Shown piece by piece: positions 55,379 through 63,280 of a DNA stretch of 64,000 nucleotides. The position numbers were made by a program, and so were the translations under genes. Under the pieces are notes generated by a model. That model worked only from the letters and a program-made list of their open reading frames with translations. It was not told the origin of the DNA and searched no databases. The DNA is from Prauserella muralis (GTDB lineage Bacteria; Actinomycetota; Actinomycetes; Mycobacteriales; Pseudonocardiaceae), in contig NZ_MASW01000001.1 in the NCBI RefSeq assembly GCF_003202285.1, forward strand, positions 1,302,001-1,366,000, in the 5' to 3' direction. The number at the start of each line of letters is the position of its first letter. Positions within the stretch are counted from its first letter, which is position 1.

Positions 55379-56789
55379 GGGACCTCTGTCCGTTCGAGGG
55401 TGCCGGGCGACCGTGCGACGAACCGGAAGCCCGCGGACGCGGCCTCAGCGCGCGCGCCACGGTGGCCGGACTGAGCAGGGCGGGAGGCGGGTCGATCATT
55501 CCCACGACCCTGATGAAGCTCGAAGCAAGCCGCGGATCGGTCGCGGCGCCGGCTTGCACACGGGAGACGTAGCGGTTCAGCAACCGCATGGCCGGAGATC
55601 GCCGCCCGGGGAGCTCGGGGACGGCCAGATCCGCAGCTCTCGCGATCGACCAGGCGGTCTTGACCAGCGGGCGGGTCGCGGCGAAATAACGCGCCTCGAT
55701 GCGGCGGCGCCCTGGCGTGGCCACGGCGTCGGCAAGTGCGCGTGCCTGGAGAACCGCGACCGTCATGCCCTGCGCGTAGATGGGGTTGAAGGCGCACAAC
55801 GAGTCGCCGATCGCGAGCAGTCCCGCAGGCTTGTGAGCCAGCCGGTCCAGGCGCCGCCATTCCACCTTGGGATAGGAGAACGTCGCGACGTCGGCCGCTG
55901 GGTGTCGTTCGATGCCGTCCAGCGAGCCGGCGAAGTCGTCGGGTAGGAGCGACCTGGCCGCCTCGACCAACTCGTCGAACGATCGTGGTGGCTTGTGGCC
56001 TGCGATTCCGGCGACAGTCAGCACGTGAGCGTCGCCTTCGACCGCCATCAGCCCGAGGCCGGCGGGTCGGCCGGGGCCAGGCCCGACGATGAGGCAGGAC
56101 GTGGCCCGCGGGAGATCCCGGAGCGTGACAAGAGCCGTCGAGTAGGTGACGTCCACCCGGTGGCTCTCCACCTCGGCCGTGCCGAGGCCGTACGCCGCCA
56201 GCCACGCCGGTAGCCGTGAGCCGCGGCCCATGGCGTCCACGACGAGCTCGGCGGGCAGCTCGGTCGCCGCCGCGCCGGGCGTCCTGCCGGCGACCCGGAC
56301 TCCGGTCACCTGGCTGTCGTGCGCATTGAGGACCAGCCCGGCGGCGTTCGTGTCGTCGAGCAGGGTGACATTGGGGAGTTCGCGAACACGAGACCTGATG
56401 TGGTCCTCGAACAGGCCCCGTGTCGCCTGCACGGACTCCAGCCGGGTCCGGGTGGGAGCGAGCAGGTTGCCGTTCAGCTCGATCCGTTGATCGAAGCCGG
56501 GCTCGACGAGGTGGGCGCCTCGGGCGCGCAACTCCGCGCGGGCGCCGGGAAGGAGGAACTCGAGTTCTTGCAGGCCCCGGGGTTGGAAGGCGTGGACGTG
56601 CGCGGCTTGGGGAACCCCGCGCCGTCGCGAGGTCGGTGTGGGTTTCTTGGCTTCGTCGAGCTTGTCACGTTCGACCACGGCTACATGGCCGAAGCTCGGG
56701 GCGAGCGCGGCCGCGGCCAGGAGACCGGCCACGCTCCCGCCGAGCACGACAGCATGCCCGTGGTCTGATTGGTGGTCTGAGGCATTCAT
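55375..56789 (-). CDS. FAD-dependent monooxygenase (PHBH/tryptophan-halogenase-like fold)
   Basis: 471 residues. N-terminal Rossmann VVLGGSVAGLLAAAALA near residue 14, a conserved RRGVPQAAHVHAFQPRG stretch near residue 56 and FAD-contacting IGDSLCAFNPIYAQGM near residue 325. Related proteins hydroxylate aromatic or polyketide substrates. The C-terminus is a basic, Pro/Ser-rich tail. First gene of a two-gene operon with the carboxylesterase. A 216-bp gap to the right repeat holds its promoter. Confidence 0.85.
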
Positions 56790-56927
56790 GCCCGAAACCG
56801 AACAGCATGCCGGTGTCCGCCGGGAAGGTCACCTACTGGCCAATCAGTGGTCATTCAGCCAGAGCCATGATGGCTGGCGGGGCTGCCATATTTCGTCCGT
56901 GGTCAACTCCATGGGGGTGTGCCCGAA

Positions 56928-57084
56928 TTCGGCCTGCCGTGCCGGGTGATCGACGACCCGGAGACCGGCACGCCGCTCATCGTGCCGGTGCACCGCAAGC
57001 GCACGTCAGAAGACGACGGTCCGGTTGCCGTGCACGAGCACGCGACCCTCTAGGTGCCAGCGCAGGCCGCGCGCCAGCGTCACC
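56928..57084 (+). repeat. 157-bp direct repeat, right copy
   Basis: Right junction of the inserted segment. It carries a promoterless tail of the FecE-type gene (frame reads FGLPCRVIDDPETGTPLIVP) and the real 3' end of purU. Left of 56928 the sequence is unrelated to the ATPase gene. Confidence 0.95.
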
Positions 57085-57866
57085 TTCTCGATGTCGCGGC
57101 CCTTGCGCACCATGTCGGCCACGGTGTCGCCGTGGTCGACGCGGATCACGTCCTGCTCGATGATGGGCCCCGCGTCGAGGTCGGCCGTCACGTAGTGGCA
57201 CGTCGCGCCGACGAGCTTCACGCCCCGCGCGTACGCCTGGTGGTAGGGCCGTGCACCGATGAAGGATGGCAGGAAGCTGTGGTGGATGTTGATCGCCCTG
57301 CCCGCCCACGCGCGGCACAGCTCCGGCGGCAGGATCTGCATGAACCGCGCCAGCACCACCGCGTGCGGGTCGTGCTCGTCCACCAGCTTGGCCACCTCGG
57401 CGAACGCGGCGGCCTTGTCCGCGCCGAAGGGCACGTGGTGGAACGGGATGCCGTGCGCGCGCGTGATGTCGGCGAGCACGTCGTGGTTGCCGATCACCGC
57501 GGGCACGTCGACGTCCAGCTCCCCGGAGGCGACCCTGCCGAGCAGGTCGTACAGGCAGTGGCCCTCCTTCGACACCAGCAGCACCACCCTGCGCCGCTCG
57601 CCGGTGTCGTCGATCCGCCAGTCCGTGTCGGCACCGAGCGAGCGGGCCACGCCCGCGAAGCGCGCCCTCAGCTCCTCGGCGTCGAACGGCAGGGAGTCGG
57701 CGCGCACCACCTGGCGCGTGAAGAACCAGCCGGTGTCCGGGTCGGTGTGGTAGGCGGCCTCGACGATCCAGCCACCCGCCTCGGCGAGGAAGGACGCGAT
57801 CCGGGCCACGATGCCCGTGCGGTCGGGACAGCCGAAGGTGATCACATACTGGCGTTCGTCAGGCAC
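57006..57866 (-). CDS. purU: Formyltetrahydrofolate deformylase
   Basis: 286 residues. N-terminal ACT domain (VITFGCPDRTGIVARIASFLAEAG) and C-terminal formyltransferase-fold domain with NIHHSFLPSFIGARPYHQAY (catalytic Asn-His) near residue 192 and ADLDAGPIIEQD (Asp) near residue 228. It releases formate from 10-formyl-THF, balancing the one-carbon pool used by the siderophore formyltransferase. Housekeeping role is likely; before the insertion its end met the importer ATPase gene directly. Confidence 0.93.
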   Translation of the reverse strand: MPDERQYVITFGCPDRTGIVARIASFLAEAGGWIVEAAYHTDPDTGWFFTRQVVRADSLPFDAEELRARFAGVARSLGADTDWRIDDTGERRRVVLLVSKEGHCLYDLLGRVASGELDVDVPAVIGNHDVLADITRAHGIPFHHVPFGADKAAAFAEVAKLVDEHDPHAVVLARFMQILPPELCRAWAGRAINIHHSFLPSFIGARPYHQAYARGVKLVGATCHYVTADLDAGPIIEQDVIRVDHGDTVADMVRKGRDIEKVTLARGLRWHLEGRVLVHGNRTVVF

Positions 57867-57891
57867 GGTGTCCCATTGTCACTGGTCGGGT

Positions 57892-58608
57892 TCACGGTGC
57901 CGCCAGCGGCTCCAGCAGTGCCGCGTCGCCGGTGACCTTCGCCTCGCTCGGCCTGCGCCACAGCGCCGCGTACACCTCGCTCGCCGGGCCCTCGATCGTC
58001 ACACCCGGCTCGAACGGCTGCTCGTCGAAGTACGGCGCCTCGCCGGGCGCCAGGCGCACCGACCACACCCGGCCCGCGTCCTCGGCGTGCACGAGCACCG
58101 TGCCCTTGGCGGTGTAGGCGCTCCAGTCGGCACGCCGGTGCACGACCATGGTCAGCAGCTCGTCGATGCCGTCCGCCGCGAACTCCCGGTCGAACGTCAC
58201 CGTGCCACGGCCGAGCGCCAGTTCCGCGTCCAGCCGGTGGATCGCGGCCTCGTGGGCCTGGCGCCGGGCCCAGGACGCCATCGTGGGGGTCAGCGCGGCG
58301 AAGGGCTGCCAGGCGGGGGCGTCCGGCCCGTCGGCGAACGCCGCGCGCAGCGCCACGCGCTGCTCGTCCCACCACGGCAGCAGCTCGGCCCAGCTCTCCG
58401 GCGGGGTGGCCGCCTTCACCCGCTCACCGCTCGGATCGCGCCTCGCGGCGACAACCCAGGATTGCACTCTCGCGATGTGCCGGACCAGCCGCTGGACGTT
58501 CCACTTCGGACACGAGGGGACGGGGGTCTGTGGCCCCGCCTGCACCGCCGCGTCCCGCAATGCGTCGCTGTGGGTCTCGATCGCCTGGACGAACGTCGCG
58601 TAGTCCAC
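57892..58608 (-). CDS. Mycothiol-dependent maleylpyruvate isomerase-like (DinB fold) protein
   Basis: 238 residues. The N-terminus MDYATFVQAIETHSDALR, the VPSCPKWNVQRLVRHIARVQSWV segment and WARRQAHEAAIHRLDAE fit the MDMPI N-terminal metal-binding family, with a small C-terminal domain. Members are mycothiol-dependent or simple metal-binding proteins; substrate unknown. Its first 185 bp overlap the end of the DedA-like gene in another frame. The start is kept because the overlap region shows conserved family sequence. Confidence 0.85.
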   Translation of the reverse strand: MDYATFVQAIETHSDALRDAAVQAGPQTPVPSCPKWNVQRLVRHIARVQSWVVAARRDPSGERVKAATPPESWAELLPWWDEQRVALRAAFADGPDAPAWQPFAALTPTMASWARRQAHEAAIHRLDAELALGRGTVTFDREFAADGIDELLTMVVHRRADWSAYTAKGTVLVHAEDAGRVWSVRLAPGEAPYFDEQPFEPGVTIEGPASEVYAALWRRPSEAKVTGDAALLEPLAAP

Positions 58609-59209
58609 GGCGCGAGACTAGCCGCCGCCCGGCCTCGACGCAGCCGAGTGCGAGCAATCCGATGCCGAACGCGAGCAGCAGCGCCTTCACCGGGTCGTCG
58701 GCGAACCGGGCGGCGCCAAGGTAGCCGACCGCCACGGCGTAGGTCGCCCAGATCGACACGCCGATGGCGTCCAGCAGGGCGAAACGGCCCGCCGGGTATC
58801 GCAGGCTGCCCGTGGCCAGCGCGGAGGCGACGCGTCCGCCCGGCAGGTAGCGGCCCGCGATGATGAGCACGGTCGCGTGCTGGTGCACCTTGCGCTGGGC
58901 CCACTCGTACCGGCGTCTACCCTTCTCGTCGCGTTGCAGGCGGCGCAGGGTGCGTGGCCCCGCGCGGCGGCCGATCCAGTGCCCGAAGCAGTCCCCGGCG
59001 AGCGCTCCGCCCGCGGCGACGACGGCGAGCGTGGCGAGCCCGCCGAGGTCGGGGCCGAGCAGCACGGCAACCGTCATCACCGTGCCCTCGCTGGGCATGA
59101 ACGGCAGCAGCGCGTCCAGCCCGGCGAGCGCGAACACGATGAGCCACAGCCACGGCGAGTCGAGCGTGTCGCGCAGCACCGCCGTGAGGTCGTTGAGCAC
59201 GTCAAGCAT
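58424..59209 (-). CDS. DedA family membrane protein with overlapping C-terminal extension
   Basis: 261 residues. Residues 1-195 form a typical DedA protein: LPFMPSEGTVMTVAVLLG near residue 35 and GRYLPGGRVASALATGSLRYPAG near residue 118, with flanking helices. DedA proteins are lipid flippase/scramblase-like (polyprenyl-phosphate or phospholipid recycling). The last 65 residues are Arg-rich and read through the start of the next gene; they resemble no DedA tail. The natural stop was probably lost. Confidence 0.82.
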   Translation of the reverse strand: MLDVLNDLTAVLRDTLDSPWLWLIVFALAGLDALLPFMPSEGTVMTVAVLLGPDLGGLATLAVVAAGGALAGDCFGHWIGRRAGPRTLRRLQRDEKGRRRYEWAQRKVHQHATVLIIAGRYLPGGRVASALATGSLRYPAGRFALLDAIGVSIWATYAVAVGYLGAARFADDPVKALLLAFGIGLLALGCVEAGRRLVSRRGLRDVRPGDRDPQRRIAGRGGAGGATDPRPLVSEVERPAAGPAHRESAILGCRREARSER

Positions 59210-59885
59210 GCGCGGGCTCCACGGCGAGCACGGCCCGGCGTGCCCGGTCCGCCAGCGACCTGCGGTCGCCCTCGGGCGACAGCGGCGTCCCGGTACGCAC
59301 CCGCAGGGTCAGCTCCGCGGCCCTCGCGACCCGGCCCACCGAACGCGCGAGCGTGTCATCGCCGACGAAGGCGGCGATCGTGCTGGGCCGCCCGCCCTGC
59401 AGGTACTCCAGGCTCACCGGCCGCACGGGCGCGCCCGCGTCGAGCGCGGCCTGGAACACCGCTCTGCGGAACTCGCCGCCCGGCGCCGAGCACCACGTGG
59501 TGGCCTCGGGGAACACCACGACCGACCGGCCGGTGCGCAGGTGTGCGGCCACGGCCGCCACGCTGTCCGGAAGCGCACGCAGCGCCCAGCGGTCCACGAA
59601 CAGCGTGCCGAGCCGGGTGGCCGCGCGCCCCAGCAGGGGCCAGCCTGCGACCTCGCGCTTGGCGAGGAACGTCGCGGGCTCCACCGCCAGCAGGCCGACG
59701 ATGTCCAGCCAGGAGACGTGGTTGGCCACGATCAGCGTGCCGGTGGGCCCCGGCACGCTGAGCCTGCCCGCGTCGGTGTCCAGCCGGACGTCGAGGGCGT
59801 CGAGCACGGCACGGGCCCGCGCGTCCGGCGGACCCGCGGTGGCGAGTGCCCTCGCCAGTGCTGCGAGTCGCGTCACGGCCTCCAT
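59202..59885 (-). CDS. 1-acyl-glycerol-phosphate / lyso-ornithine-lipid acyltransferase (OlsA/PlsC family)
   Basis: 227 residues from the ATG of MEAVTRLA. PlsC motifs: NHVSWLD (NHxxxxD) near residue 54, VFPEATTW (EGT-like motif) near residue 122. The neighbouring OlsB-like gene points to O-acylation of lyso-ornithine lipid (OlsA) rather than general phosphatidate synthesis, though either is possible. It overlaps the DedA gene by 8 bp, so both belong to one envelope-lipid operon. Confidence 0.82.
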   Translation of the reverse strand: MEAVTRLAALARALATAGPPDARARAVLDALDVRLDTDAGRLSVPGPTGTLIVANHVSWLDIVGLLAVEPATFLAKREVAGWPLLGRAATRLGTLFVDRWALRALPDSVAAVAAHLRTGRSVVVFPEATTWCSAPGGEFRRAVFQAALDAGAPVRPVSLEYLQGGRPSTIAAFVGDDTLARSVGRVARAAELTLRVRTGTPLSPEGDRRSLADRARRAVLAVEPAHA

Positions 59886-59953
59886 CGTGGCCACGGGAGG
59901 TCGACCGTGGGTGACGCACCGTGGAGTACATGGTGAACTTGCGATCCAGGGAT

Positions 59954-60703
59954 TCACCGTGTCTTCTCCGAACCGGAGTCACCCAGGAAGAAGCGCAGGT
60001 ACCGCTCGTCGATGCGGTCCAGCGGCAGCAGCACGAAGAAATCGGCGACACCGAACTCGGGGTCGTGCGCGGGCGGCCCGCACACCCACGCGCCCAGGCG
60101 CAGATACCCGCGCAGCAGCGGTGGCACGTGGGCGTAGCTGGGCCGGTCCTGCCGGGGCACCTCGGGCTCCCAGGGCCGGTGGGGAGCGACCCGGTACTCA
60201 GCGGGTGCGCGGTGCCGCGCCTGGCCCAGCCGCCAGGTGCTCTCCGCGGCGCGGCCGCCGTCGGCCAGCGGCACCGAGGCGCACCCCGCGAGGTAGCGAT
60301 GCCCGGACAGCAGCGTGTAGCGCGCCAGCGCCGACCACATCAGCGTGATGACCGCGCCGCCCCGGTGGTCGGGGTGCACGCAGGAGCGGCCCGCCTCGAC
60401 CAGCGAGGCCCGCAGCGGGTCGAGGCTGCCGAGGTCGAACTCGCCCGCCGAGTACAGCCGGTCGGTGCGGCCGGGCGGCAGCAGCCGGTAGGTGCCGACG
60501 ACCTCGCCGGTGGGCTGGTGCTCGACGACCAGGTGGTCGCACACCGCGTCGAAGGAGTCGGTGTCGAGCTCACCGGGCAGCGCGGCGCCCAGTTCCCCGC
60601 CGAACACGCTGGTGCGCAGGCGCTGCGCGGCGAGCACCTGCTCCGGGGTGTGCGCGATCGAGGCCGCGTAGGCACTTCTGGGTACCGTGGACAGCGAGGG
60701 CAT
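59954..60703 (-). CDS. Ornithine N-alpha-acyltransferase (OlsB-like GNAT)
   Basis: 249 residues from the ATG of MPSLSTV. The OlsB/haemolysin-like GNAT signature is clear: RTSVFGGELG, CDHLVVEH, VVGTYRLL, YSAGEFDLGSLD, AGRSCVHPDHRGG, and YLAGCASV. It should transfer a 3-hydroxyacyl chain from ACP to ornithine, the first step of phosphorus-free ornithine lipid synthesis. The acyltransferase of step two follows 68 bp later. A structured leader of about 80 bases precedes it. Confidence 0.85.
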   Translation of the reverse strand: MPSLSTVPRSAYAASIAHTPEQVLAAQRLRTSVFGGELGAALPGELDTDSFDAVCDHLVVEHQPTGEVVGTYRLLPPGRTDRLYSAGEFDLGSLDPLRASLVEAGRSCVHPDHRGGAVITLMWSALARYTLLSGHRYLAGCASVPLADGGRAAESTWRLGQARHRAPAEYRVAPHRPWEPEVPRQDRPSYAHVPPLLRGYLRLGAWVCGPPAHDPEFGVADFFVLLPLDRIDERYLRFFLGDSGSEKTR

Positions 60704-60782
60704 GGGTGGCTCCGTTCGGGTTCGAAGGAACCCCGCGCGGTGCGTCGCCACACGGATCGCCGTGCGGGGTGCTCGTGCCTTC
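60704..60782 (-). promoter_or_regulatory. Structured 5' leader of the OlsB-like gene
   Basis: On the minus strand ACCCCGC...GCGGGGT closes a larger stem that encloses CACGG-cgat-CCGTG and a weak GTG/CAC stem, a three-way-junction-like layout ending just before the GGAG-like ribosome site. It may be a cis-acting RNA element. No known riboswitch class is recognised. Confidence 0.3.
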
Positions 60783-60818
60783 GGGGGTCGCCGAGTGGCC
60801 GCTCGGCGACCCCCTTTT
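60783..60818 (+). terminator. Perfect hairpin with T-run
   Basis: GGGGGTCGCCGAG, 6-base loop, CTCGGCGACCCCC, then TTTT: a textbook intrinsic terminator on the plus strand. No plus-strand gene lies directly upstream, so it would stop antisense transcripts through the OlsB-like gene. On the minus strand the same stem can end the methyltransferase transcript, though without a U-run. Confidence 0.7.
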
Positions 60819-60904
60819 CGTGATCTCGTGCGATCGAGACTGGCACTCGCCAGCGCCGCCCACCAGAACCTGAGAGCAATCTCAGGGACAACTCAGGGCA
60901 GCCC

Positions 60905-61720
60905 TTACCGGTGTGCCCCACCGGCTTTCGTGGGGGCCACCGTCTCCCACGGCACGGTCAGCTCACCGAGCCGCCACCGGTCGCGGCGGCCGCGCACCGG
61001 CCAGCCGCGCTCGGTGAGCAGGCGCACGGACTCCGTCCAGCGCGCCCTCGGCCCGTAGGTGGCGAACGGCGCCGCCGTGGCCCAGCAGGCGTCGAGCGCG
61101 GCGAGGAAGTCGTGCACGCGCTCGCCCGCGACGTTGCGATGGATCAGTGCCTTCGGCAGCCGCTCGGCCACAGTGGACGGCCGGTCGAGGGTGTCCACTT
61201 TGAGCGAAAGGGTCAGCGTGAGCGGGCCCTCGTGCGACACGGTGACCCACGAGCACAGCCTGCCCACCTCGTCGCAGGTGCCCTCGACGAGCAGCCCGCC
61301 CGGCGCGATGCCGGTGAGCATGGCCTCCCACGACGGCGCGACGTCGGACTCGGCGTACTGGCGCAGCACGTTGAACGCGCGCACGAGCACGGGATGCGTG
61401 CCGGCCAGCTCGAAACCACCCCGGCGGAAGTCGAGGCGAGGCGGATCGGCGGAGGGCGCGGCGGCCGCCACACGCCCGGGATCCAGCTCCAGTCCCAGCA
61501 CCCGCACGCCGGGATACGTGGCCCGCAACCGGCGGGCCAGTTCGACGGTCGTCACCGGCGAGGCCCCGTAGCCCAGATCGACCACCAGCGGATCGGGCGC
61601 GGCCGACAGCACGCGCGCGACCCTGCGGTCGGCGGTGAGCCAGCGGTCGATCCTGCGTAAGCGGTTGGGGTTGGTGGTGCCTCGCGTCGGCGCGCCGATC
61701 AGCTGCCGCGCTCGAGCCAC
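60905..61720 (-). CDS. Class I SAM-dependent methyltransferase-like protein
   Basis: 271 residues. SAM-binding LVVDLGYGASPVTTVELARRL near residue 46 and an acidic GLELDPGRV strand end near residue 76. The middle (LRQYAESDVAPSWEAM, GGLLVEGTCDEVGR) is conserved in an actinobacterial family of unknown substrate. It starts inside the end of the DUF2505 gene (22-bp overlap), so the two are coupled. Substrate unknown. Confidence 0.8.
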   Translation of the reverse strand: MARARQLIGAPTRGTTNPNRLRRIDRWLTADRRVARVLSAAPDPLVVDLGYGASPVTTVELARRLRATYPGVRVLGLELDPGRVAAAAPSADPPRLDFRRGGFELAGTHPVLVRAFNVLRQYAESDVAPSWEAMLTGIAPGGLLVEGTCDEVGRLCSWVTVSHEGPLTLTLSLKVDTLDRPSTVAERLPKALIHRNVAGERVHDFLAALDACWATAAPFATYGPRARWTESVRLLTERGWPVRGRRDRWRLGELTVPWETVAPTKAGGAHR

Positions 61721-62205
61721 TTCGCCGTGAAGCCGGACTCGTGCCGCAGCAGGTCGCTGACCTGCTCGGCGATGTAGCTTTCGAGCTTTCCCCCGACGAT
61801 GGGGATGCGGACCTTCGCCTCGCCACGGACGACGAGCACGCTGCCGTCGCCGTCCGCGACCAGCTCCGTGCGTGCCGTGATCTCGCTCGGTACCCCGCCG
61901 ACGTGGGCCCTGATGCTGCCCGTGTAGCGGTCGCCGGAGCCGGTCCAGACGTGCTCGCGGGTGACCAGCAGATCGCCCTTGTGGATGGTGCGCACCGCCT
62001 GCGGCAGCTTCTCCGCGGCGACCCCCTGGAGCAGCGTGTACCGGACACCGTCCGCGGTCACGGTGTGATCCTGCAACCGCGCGTCCTTGCCGCCCAGCTC
62101 CGCCAGCCGGGCTCGCAGCGCCTCCTCACCGGAGTCGGCGGCAAGCACGTCGGCGACGCTGTGCGGGAACGTCGCCCGGTGCTCGATACGTGATGCCATG
62201 GCCAT
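61699..62205 (-). CDS. DUF2505 family protein (Rv0481c-like)
   Basis: 168 residues from ATG (a second ATG two codons later is equally possible). The sequence has the SRPBCC-like pattern of DUF2505: IEHRATFPHSVADVLA at the start, a long beta-rich middle and IPIVGGKLESYIAEQVSDLL near the end. Function unknown. It is divergent from murB with a 19-bp gap, the arrangement of Rv0481c and Rv0482 in Mycobacterium. Confidence 0.85.
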   Translation of the reverse strand: MAMASRIEHRATFPHSVADVLAADSGEEALRARLAELGGKDARLQDHTVTADGVRYTLLQGVAAEKLPQAVRTIHKGDLLVTREHVWTGSGDRYTGSIRAHVGGVPSEITARTELVADGDGSVLVVRGEAKVRIPIVGGKLESYIAEQVSDLLRHESGFTAKWLERGS

Positions 62206-62224
62206 GACAGTACCGTTGCGGGGC

Positions 62225-63274
62225 GTGAGCACTGTCGAAACGTCCACCCAGGACGCCCTGCGCGGCTACACCACGCTGCGGCTGGGCGGCCCGGCCCGCC
62301 GGTTCGTCGTGGCCGAGACCACGGCCGGTCTCGTCGACACCGTGCGCGAGCTGGACGCCGCGGGGGAGCCGGTGCTGCTGCTCGGCGGCGGGTCGAACCT
62401 CGTGGTGGCCGACGAGGGCTTTCCCGGGACGGTCGTGCGCATCGGCACCACCGGCTGGGACGGGGACACGGTGGCCGCGGGCCAGGACTGGGACGCCTAC
62501 GTGGCGGCGACCGTCGCCGAGGGCAGGGGCGGCCTGGAGTGCCTGTCCGGCATCCCCGGCTCGGCGGGCGCGACCCCCATCCAGAACGTCGGCGCCTACG
62601 GTTGCGAGATCAGCGAGGTGCTGCACTCCATCGAGCTGTACGACCGGCGCAGCGGCGAGATCCGCACCCTCGCCGCGTCCGAGCTGGGCTTCGCGTACCG
62701 CACGAGCGTGCTCAAGGGCACCGACACCGGCCTCGTGCTGAGCGTGCGGTTCACGCTGAGCGACGACGGACTCTCGGCTCCCATCCGCTACGCCGAGCTG
62801 GCCCGCGCGCTCGGCGTCGAGGTCGGCACCCGGGTGCCCGTCACCGAGGCCAGGGATGCCGTGCTCGCGCTGCGCAGGGGCAAGGGCATGGTGCTCGACC
62901 CCGCCGACCACGACACCTGGAGCGCGGGTTCGTTCTTCACCAACCCGATCGTGCCCGAGGCCGACGTCGCGGGCGTGCTCGCCCGTATCGCCGAGGTCGT
63001 CGGTGCCGACGTGGCGGTGCCGCAGTACCCCGCGCAGGGCGGGGTGAAGCTGTCCGCGGCATGGCTCATCGAGCGGGCCGGGTTCGGCAAGGGCCACCCC
63101 GGTCCCGGCGGCCGGGTGTCGCTGTCGACCAAGCACACGCTGGCCCTGACCAACCGGGGCGGCGCCGCCACCGCCGACCTGCTCACGCTCGCCCGCGAGG
63201 TGCGCGACGGCGTGCGAGCCCGGTTCGGGGTCACCCTCCACCCCGAGCCGCTGCTCATCAACTGCTCCCTGTGA
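62225..63274 (+). CDS. murB: UDP-N-acetylenolpyruvoylglucosamine reductase
   Basis: 349 residues from GTG. FAD-binding LLLGGGSNLVVADEGFPG near residue 54, GLECLSGIPGSAGATPIQNVGAYG near residue 103, the AWLIERAGFGKG segment near residue 279 and the C-terminal LHPEPLLIN with the catalytic-type Glu. It reduces UDP-GlcNAc-enolpyruvate to UDP-MurNAc with NADPH, an essential step of peptidoglycan synthesis in the cytoplasm. Probably shares a short bidirectional promoter region with DUF2505. Confidence 0.95.
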   Translation: MSTVETSTQDALRGYTTLRLGGPARRFVVAETTAGLVDTVRELDAAGEPVLLLGGGSNLVVADEGFPGTVVRIGTTGWDGDTVAAGQDWDAYVAATVAEGRGGLECLSGIPGSAGATPIQNVGAYGCEISEVLHSIELYDRRSGEIRTLAASELGFAYRTSVLKGTDTGLVLSVRFTLSDDGLSAPIRYAELARALGVEVGTRVPVTEARDAVLALRRGKGMVLDPADHDTWSAGSFFTNPIVPEADVAGVLARIAEVVGADVAVPQYPAQGGVKLSAAWLIERAGFGKGHPGPGGRVSLSTKHTLALTNRGGAATADLLTLAREVRDGVRARFGVTLHPEPLLINCSL

Positions 63275-63280
63275 GCGCCG

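Larger units (their letters stand above)
51419..56927. mobile_element. 5.5-kb inserted segment bounded by direct repeats
   Basis: Unique sequence between the two 157-bp repeats, carrying the AAA regulator, carboxylesterase and FAD monooxygenase genes. No integrase, transposase, tRNA or terminal inverted repeat was found. Duplication of a chromosomal gene junction at both ends fits Campbell-type integration of a circle carrying that junction, or gene capture by recombination, more than transposition. 51419-51500 on the minus strand reads GLRRVLEFTGLFDLLA, resembling the end of a STAS-domain protein fused to the purU tail. Confidence 0.6.

Noticed and set aside
51419-56927. Insertion sequence or integrative plasmid
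   Set aside because: No transposase, integrase, replication gene, tRNA target or terminal inverted repeat was found, and a 157-bp target duplication is not a transposition signature.
51262-57084. Assembly artefact as the cause of the 157-bp repeats
   Set aside because: The copies differ at two positions and have distinct, gene-coherent flanks on all four sides. Not excluded, but a real duplication is simpler.
60704-60782. tRNA gene suggested by GGTTCGAA
   Set aside because: No acceptor stem, anticodon arm or correct spacing could be drawn; the sequence is better explained as the leader of the OlsB-like gene.
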